Source: Dermanyssus gallinae
Taxonomy: Eukaryota > Arthropoda > Arachnida > Mesostigmata > Dermanyssidae
Length of the DNA: 64,000 nt
NCBI GenBank assembly: GCA_003439945.1
Contig: QVRM01006051.1
Location: 62,001 to 126,000, forward strand
Direction: 5' to 3'
Shown: positions 59,129 to 64,000 of the stretch, piece after piece
Numbering within the stretch: the first letter of the stretch is position 1
Layout of the letters: every line of letters begins with the position of its first letter
Program-made: the position numbers and the translations under genes
Notes under the pieces: generated by a model
Database searches by the model: none
Told to the model about the DNA's origin: nothing
The model's input: the letters and a program-made list of their open reading frames with translations, nothing else

Positions 59129-60680
59129 TTAAGTCCTATTAAGAATCTCATACTATTTGTCCCGTTAATGATAGTTTGGCTTGTGGTAACCGTTTTTCGT
59201 ACAGAATAAATATAACATCTACCCTGCCAAGGTCCAGTGAGAGCATAGACTGAGTATCTGACGGTTTGTTCAAGACATATATTATCACTCATAACTATGC
59301 ATTGTTTTTAAAAACCTCAATATTAACATCGACGTTTTTCTTCGTAGGCCTGCCTAACTGTTTATATTCAGTGTCCGAAATTCTTCGACAAAATGCGGCA
59401 TGTCTGCAAGCATGTACAGCAGCCGACTTTTTGTAGACAGATAAAACCCAGAAAGCTTTTTAGAAAAGCAGGTTAGACTTTGTCGACAGATACCACATTT
59501 GAAGCAGTTGTTCCCAGCATAACTGGATGTTGTTTGTGCTTGATCTAGATCCGAGCAGTTTTTAATAGAAAGCCCTGTAGGGCGTCGATATATGCGATGG
59601 ACAAAAGCGCTTTATATACTCTCTTTGTTCAGGCGACTTCGCGCGGTCAACAGGACACCCAAATACGTAAATGTATTACGTGTTCTATGACAAACGTGTT
59701 CCAGCGGGCCGCATTGGGACTCAAGTGTGGTCGTGGTATGACACATAGCAAATAGGGGGCGATCTCGTTAAAATTGGCAGGTTTGGGTAAAAGCTATACA
59801 AGTATATAAAATAAGAGAATAAGAGGTGGTCTTAGCTACAACCTAATTATAAAGGTTTTTGTAGATTTAACGGTAACAAAAGTTCCGATTATTTATATGC
59901 TGCGTGGCTTAACGAATGTATTCTGCGCATGCGACAATGCTTAGTCATATTTAATAGAATCAGCAGAGAATAATGCGACTCCACAATAAACAAAAGCGCT
60001 CTTTTTGAGTTTGTCTTTTGTTCCAGATCATTTGTGCAACAGATACATCTATCTCCGTGCGTTTCTCTCAGAGAGAAGGCAAGCTTTTATAAGCGACACG
60101 TGGTATAAACTTCAAAAAGAGCTGACTGGCACAATGCAGGGGCGTCTGTTTAACCGTCATTCGAACCGACCGCGTCCGAGTATGTAGAGTTTTTTTCTGC
60201 ACAATGTAATTTTTAACACGTTGGATATAGAACAGACGCTCCATCGAAATAAAGCCCAACGCACACAGATGGTGCTGAACAGAATCACTATTTGCATTGC
60301 GTACTATTTTAATACATTCACAAACGAATGTGGTTACGTTGCGACGGAAATATTCCTCTTATTTGCATATGGAACCAAACCTTAGCATACGTACTACGTT
60401 GTAATGAGTTGAATTCAACTATATACGGAAGTTGGGTATGTACGTATGTATAAACGAAAAGCCTTGGGGCAAAGCGTACAAGATCGTGCGTAACAAAATG
60501 CGGCGCGCGCTGGCGTCACCACTAGTAGAAGTGGCCCCGCCGATCTAAATCCAAGAGATCAGAAACGTGGCCGAAGGCATACGGCCAAGAAAAGCACCGG
60601 TCTCCTCACACGCATGACGCATACTTTTAAAAAACCGCCCAAAGGTATTATCACGGATTATAAATACAATTCTCTAATTT
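59129..60680. other. No recognisable gene
   Basis: Probably intron or 5' flank of the MAM gene. I looked for the N-terminal half of the MAM domain on the minus strand here and did not find a convincing exon. Confidence 0.4.
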
Positions 60681-60689
60681 GACGCTCAT

Positions 60690-62340
60690 ATCAAAATCCG
60701 ATATAAGGGTCGCAAGAAGATCTCTTGGCATACCGCCCAATAAGTATTCTCTCCCGCCTATCTAAACCAACACAGGGCGTTATCAACGGGCGAAGAGAAA
60801 AACAGAGGTAGACAACAAGGAAGCGTTGTTGTAAACCAAGCACGTTTTCTGAGCCCGACACTCCACACATTCGGCTGTCATCAAAGTTTTAAACATAGCT
60901 GAAACAGAGAAATGCTCCGAGAAACTATATCGCATTATCTGGCCATCCTCTTAGATGTCAAAAACGCCGTTTAATACTCTTCCGTGGGACTCCACAAAAA
61001 ATAATTTGTAAACAACGGCGTGTCACCTTACTTATGATTTATCCTAGTGTTGTACATACTAGACCGGACCATCTACCTACGAAGGCGTAGATTATGCAAC
61101 CACAGCTAGTTACCCCCAAGGTTCGTAATGGGACCAACCCTATAGAATATAACTTACAATGGAGTACTTAGATTCCCACATCCCCCGTCGTCTACGCTGA
61201 CGATCTAGTACTGATCCTTACTGCCAGCGACCAGGGTCTGCTCGAAGAAACAGCCGACCATAGCGGATATCTAACAATACCTAGAGACGCTATTCCTTAA
61301 AATTGCTTCATAAAAAACAAAAGTAATGGCCTCTAAATAATCTAAACTTACGCCTGGAAGGGTACCCAGTTACATTCACGCCAGTGGTAAAGTACCTGGG
61401 CGTGATCCTAGATAGGGCTCTCACAGGTACACCTCATGACCGCTATGCAAAAAAACGGTCAAGGCCTCAGCAGAGCTGCGAAACATTCTTCGCAGGCTAG
61501 AGGAGAAACAGACTCTTGGCGCCCTTTTTTAGCGTCAGCAATAGGTCATTTTATTTTATGCCGCACTTTTTTTGGAAGGGCTCGGAAATGCATAATGCAC
61601 AAGCGCTACTGGCAGCTAGTAGCAGCTAGTGTGGGACTCGCACCCAATAAAACTGATATCCTTACCACCCCCCAAGGCCCGGGATTGCATTGGCATTGCT
61701 TTTCCAAGCCTGAGAGGAGAGCCTCGCGTTCTAACGTGCTATGCGCCTAGCCAATGCCACACCCCTATGCACCTAGCACGACTACCAGAGCTACCACACG
61801 CCCACACACGCTACCACAAGACACAAAGACCTACGGCTCTCAACATCGCACGGGCAAGTCGCGCGGCTTCCATAGCAGCCCTAAAAGTCCTCTGTTAAAG
61901 TCTGCGGTATTATGTATATTTTGAATGAAAGGTGATGAATTGGCAACTTGTTGGGCGCGTCAATTAACCTGATTGATTGATTGATAACAGATTCCCTGGA
62001 AGCTAACAGCACAAGAACTAGCTTTGCCCATCCATGAAGATAGAGGATAGAGGAACTACTAATCAGCAGAATGAATACTTGAAGCAAGTGAAGCCAACAA
62101 TGGGAAGCAATCCAGTCGGGCCATCTAAAGTTAGTACAGTCTTAAAAACGGCTCGCTCACCTACCCACCTGCACAACTGCCAAGATGCTACGGTGGCTGC
62201 TTTCCGCAGTACCTGCACCGCATTGGTAGAGCTGACTTCCTCTTATGCCGTATGTGCAACGCAGAAGAGGCTAACTATGTAGAGCACTACTATGAACGCT
62301 GTGTCTTTTTGAATACTGAGGGAGCTACTGTATCGAACTC
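60690..62340 (+). mobile_element. LINE relic with YADD and C-terminal zinc motif
   Basis: Order on the plus strand: decayed RT segments from 60690, VYADDLVLILTASDQGLLEE (61190-61250, intact catalytic YADD), VVKYLGVILDRALTG (61385-61430), and near the end GCFPQYLHRIGRADFLLCRM, then CNAEEANYVEHYYERC, the C-x2-C...H...C motif that closes R1/Jockey-type ORF2 proteins. A TGAT repeat at 61969-61985 interrupts it. Many stops. Antisense to the MAM gene. Confidence 0.75.
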
Positions 62341-62349
62341 TACGACTGG

Positions 62350-64000
62350 AAAGTCTGGCTGTTTGTAAGATGATCCGTAGAGTTCGTCTCAAAAATAACC
62401 GCCGCAAAAAGTCGAGCAGACTTAATAACACAATAAAATGGCCAGATAAGGTAATCTCGAGACGACAGTTCTGCGGCCATCCCCGGCAAGGGATCAAGAC
62501 ACCTAGATTTTAGTGGGTTTGTAAGTTCCACACAACCGTGGCGCTAACAACGACGTCCGGTGTGCGTCATGCATTTTACCAATTCGTCTGACCAAAAGGC
62601 GTGTAACGGTTTATGCAATTTAGGTGTTTGCCTTTTTTCTTCCTGTTATATTAGAGCTATAACATTTTCTTCAAGTCAGAATCGGCGTCAAAATGTCATT
62701 CATATGAATAGACTGTTGAGTCTAGTTGCAGTGTGGCAGAGTTTGCTTATTATATGGAATCGTCATGTGCCACTTCTTTAATCGAAACATTAATACCTCC
62801 TTGGACATTGTCAATATGACTTTACATTAACGGTTGTCTCATCTAATACTAATCGACGACAACCAACTGGACCACTGGTCACTTAGCTAACTTAGAACTG
62901 CATGCTCGTGGTGTTGCCAATTTTTTGTTTGTTTGTTAAAGGATCACACGCAGAACGAGTCAGAAAATTGTACTGAACAGATGCTTAATAGCTCAACGGG
63001 CATTCAGATATAGGGTTAAACGGCAGCCATTAATGTAAAATGTTAAAGCGCTCGGTTATTCGTTCTAGACACAATAATGTGCTGCGTTTATGCTTATTCC
63101 AGTTATCCTTCCAGACTGACGCTCGATATACGGTAATTAATACAAACTGCTCAATATTCTATTGCGTTCGTGACTCAATGCTAAACGAGCTCGACTGGAT
63201 GCGGTCCAGATAGTTAAAAAGATACAACTTAACATAAAAATACCGAGTCTCCCCCCAAAGCAAAAAATCAAATCAAAGTAACAAAATCTCATCGAGTTTT
63301 CCTCCAACAGACACTAAAAGACAACTAAGCATTTAATCCAACGCAAGAGCACAGATTGTTCGGCAAGCCTCATTCCATTAGACAGTTGGTCCGTTTTGGC
63401 TGCCTCAATCTGCCTCATATTTTCCCAGACTCCCACGGGAAAGCTCTTTCTTCTGCTTCGGTTCAGCGACGTTGTAGCGGCATGGACCTTAGTCCCGCTT
63501 TGCCTTTGGTCAACGTTGAAAAGCCTAGACGACGCTGAAGCACCTAACCAAGGTGGCAGGCACGGCGAGGTTAATCGGATCAGGATTACGTGGGCGTCAG
63601 CGTCCGAACCGTTCCCGAGATTCTGTTGGCAGACTAGATTAATGATTCTGCTACCTGCGAGCAGTGACTACGGTCAATGTGCGCGTCAGATAAGAACCCA
63701 CTAAACAGGAAATCTATGAAGGAAACTGTTGAAACCAAGGTTCGTCCACCAATGCTTCCTAGGATCACACTTCGTTATGATTCTTCCACCTGTAAAAAAA
63801 CATGCAGCATCTAAATAAAGTTGTGCTTACAATAAAAGCTGAATGCGTTACCATTTTTCAATCGGAAAGACACTAAGCTTTAGCGTGATTGTGTGCGCTT
63901 GTATCTGCGTCTATTAGCAGTCATTGGGAATGCTGGCTTGTTTAGCCGTGACGTCGTTGGATCGTTGGGACGTACTTGGTGCGCGGTAGGTGTGGTCCTG
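62350..64000. other. No recognisable gene
   Basis: Ordinary AT-moderate sequence. The first 180 bp may be the LINE's far 3' part. Upstream exons of the MAM gene could lie here but none can be pointed out. Confidence 0.4.

Noticed and set aside
58996..59292. Minus-strand frame containing ALTGPWQG as a possible N-terminal MAM exon
   Set aside because: The second half is SINE sequence and the TGP resemblance alone is too short; phase to the next MAM exon is not supported.

Overview
This is eukaryotic nuclear DNA. It has small exons with GT-AG introns, many retroelement and DNA-transposon relics, tRNA-derived SINEs and about 25 (TA)n microsatellites. The gene families and repeat mix point to an arthropod. 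A chelicerate such as a mite or tick is possible, but the species cannot be fixed from the sequence. There are no operons, ribosome binding sites or CRISPR arrays.

Three host genes can be supported, all on the minus strand. Two are tandem paralogues of the DUF2236 family (ER-bound oxygenase MpaB / rubber-oxygenase catalytic domain). Gene A has five recognisable exons at 10379-2836. Gene B has five exons at 42048-19314 that join into one open frame of 373 codons plus stop. The two share the same four intron positions and phases (2, 1, 1, 0) but have quite diverged proteins, so this is an old local duplication. Gene B has a first intron of about 15.2 kb packed with transposon remains. Gene A has a 4.8 kb last intron carrying an I/Jockey-like LINE. 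The third gene is the 3' part of a MAM-domain gene, with three exons at 58825-56527. It ends in a stop shortly after the domain, and its 5' exons were not found.

Layout. 1-2 kb: decayed LINE and SINE. 2.8-10.4 kb: gene A. 10.4-19.3 kb: intergenic, rich in trinucleotide repeats near 12.3-13.7 kb. 19.3-42 kb: gene B; its introns hold a SINE with a perfect target-site duplication, mariner fragments, two copies of a retroelement C-terminal ORF, an R2-type (RLE) LINE 3' end, a nearly full-length dead mariner and other LINE pieces. 42-43.5 kb: CAA/CGA/CAG- and GTCT-rich 5' flank of gene B. 43.6-56.5 kb: intergenic, with SINEs, an inverted-repeat MITE family and a minus-strand LINE. 56.5-58.8 kb: MAM gene. 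59-64 kb: a SINE and a LINE with a YADD motif and a C-terminal zinc motif.

Most other open frames are chance reading through (TA)n (Tyr-Ile runs) or trinucleotide repeats. No function is claimed for them.
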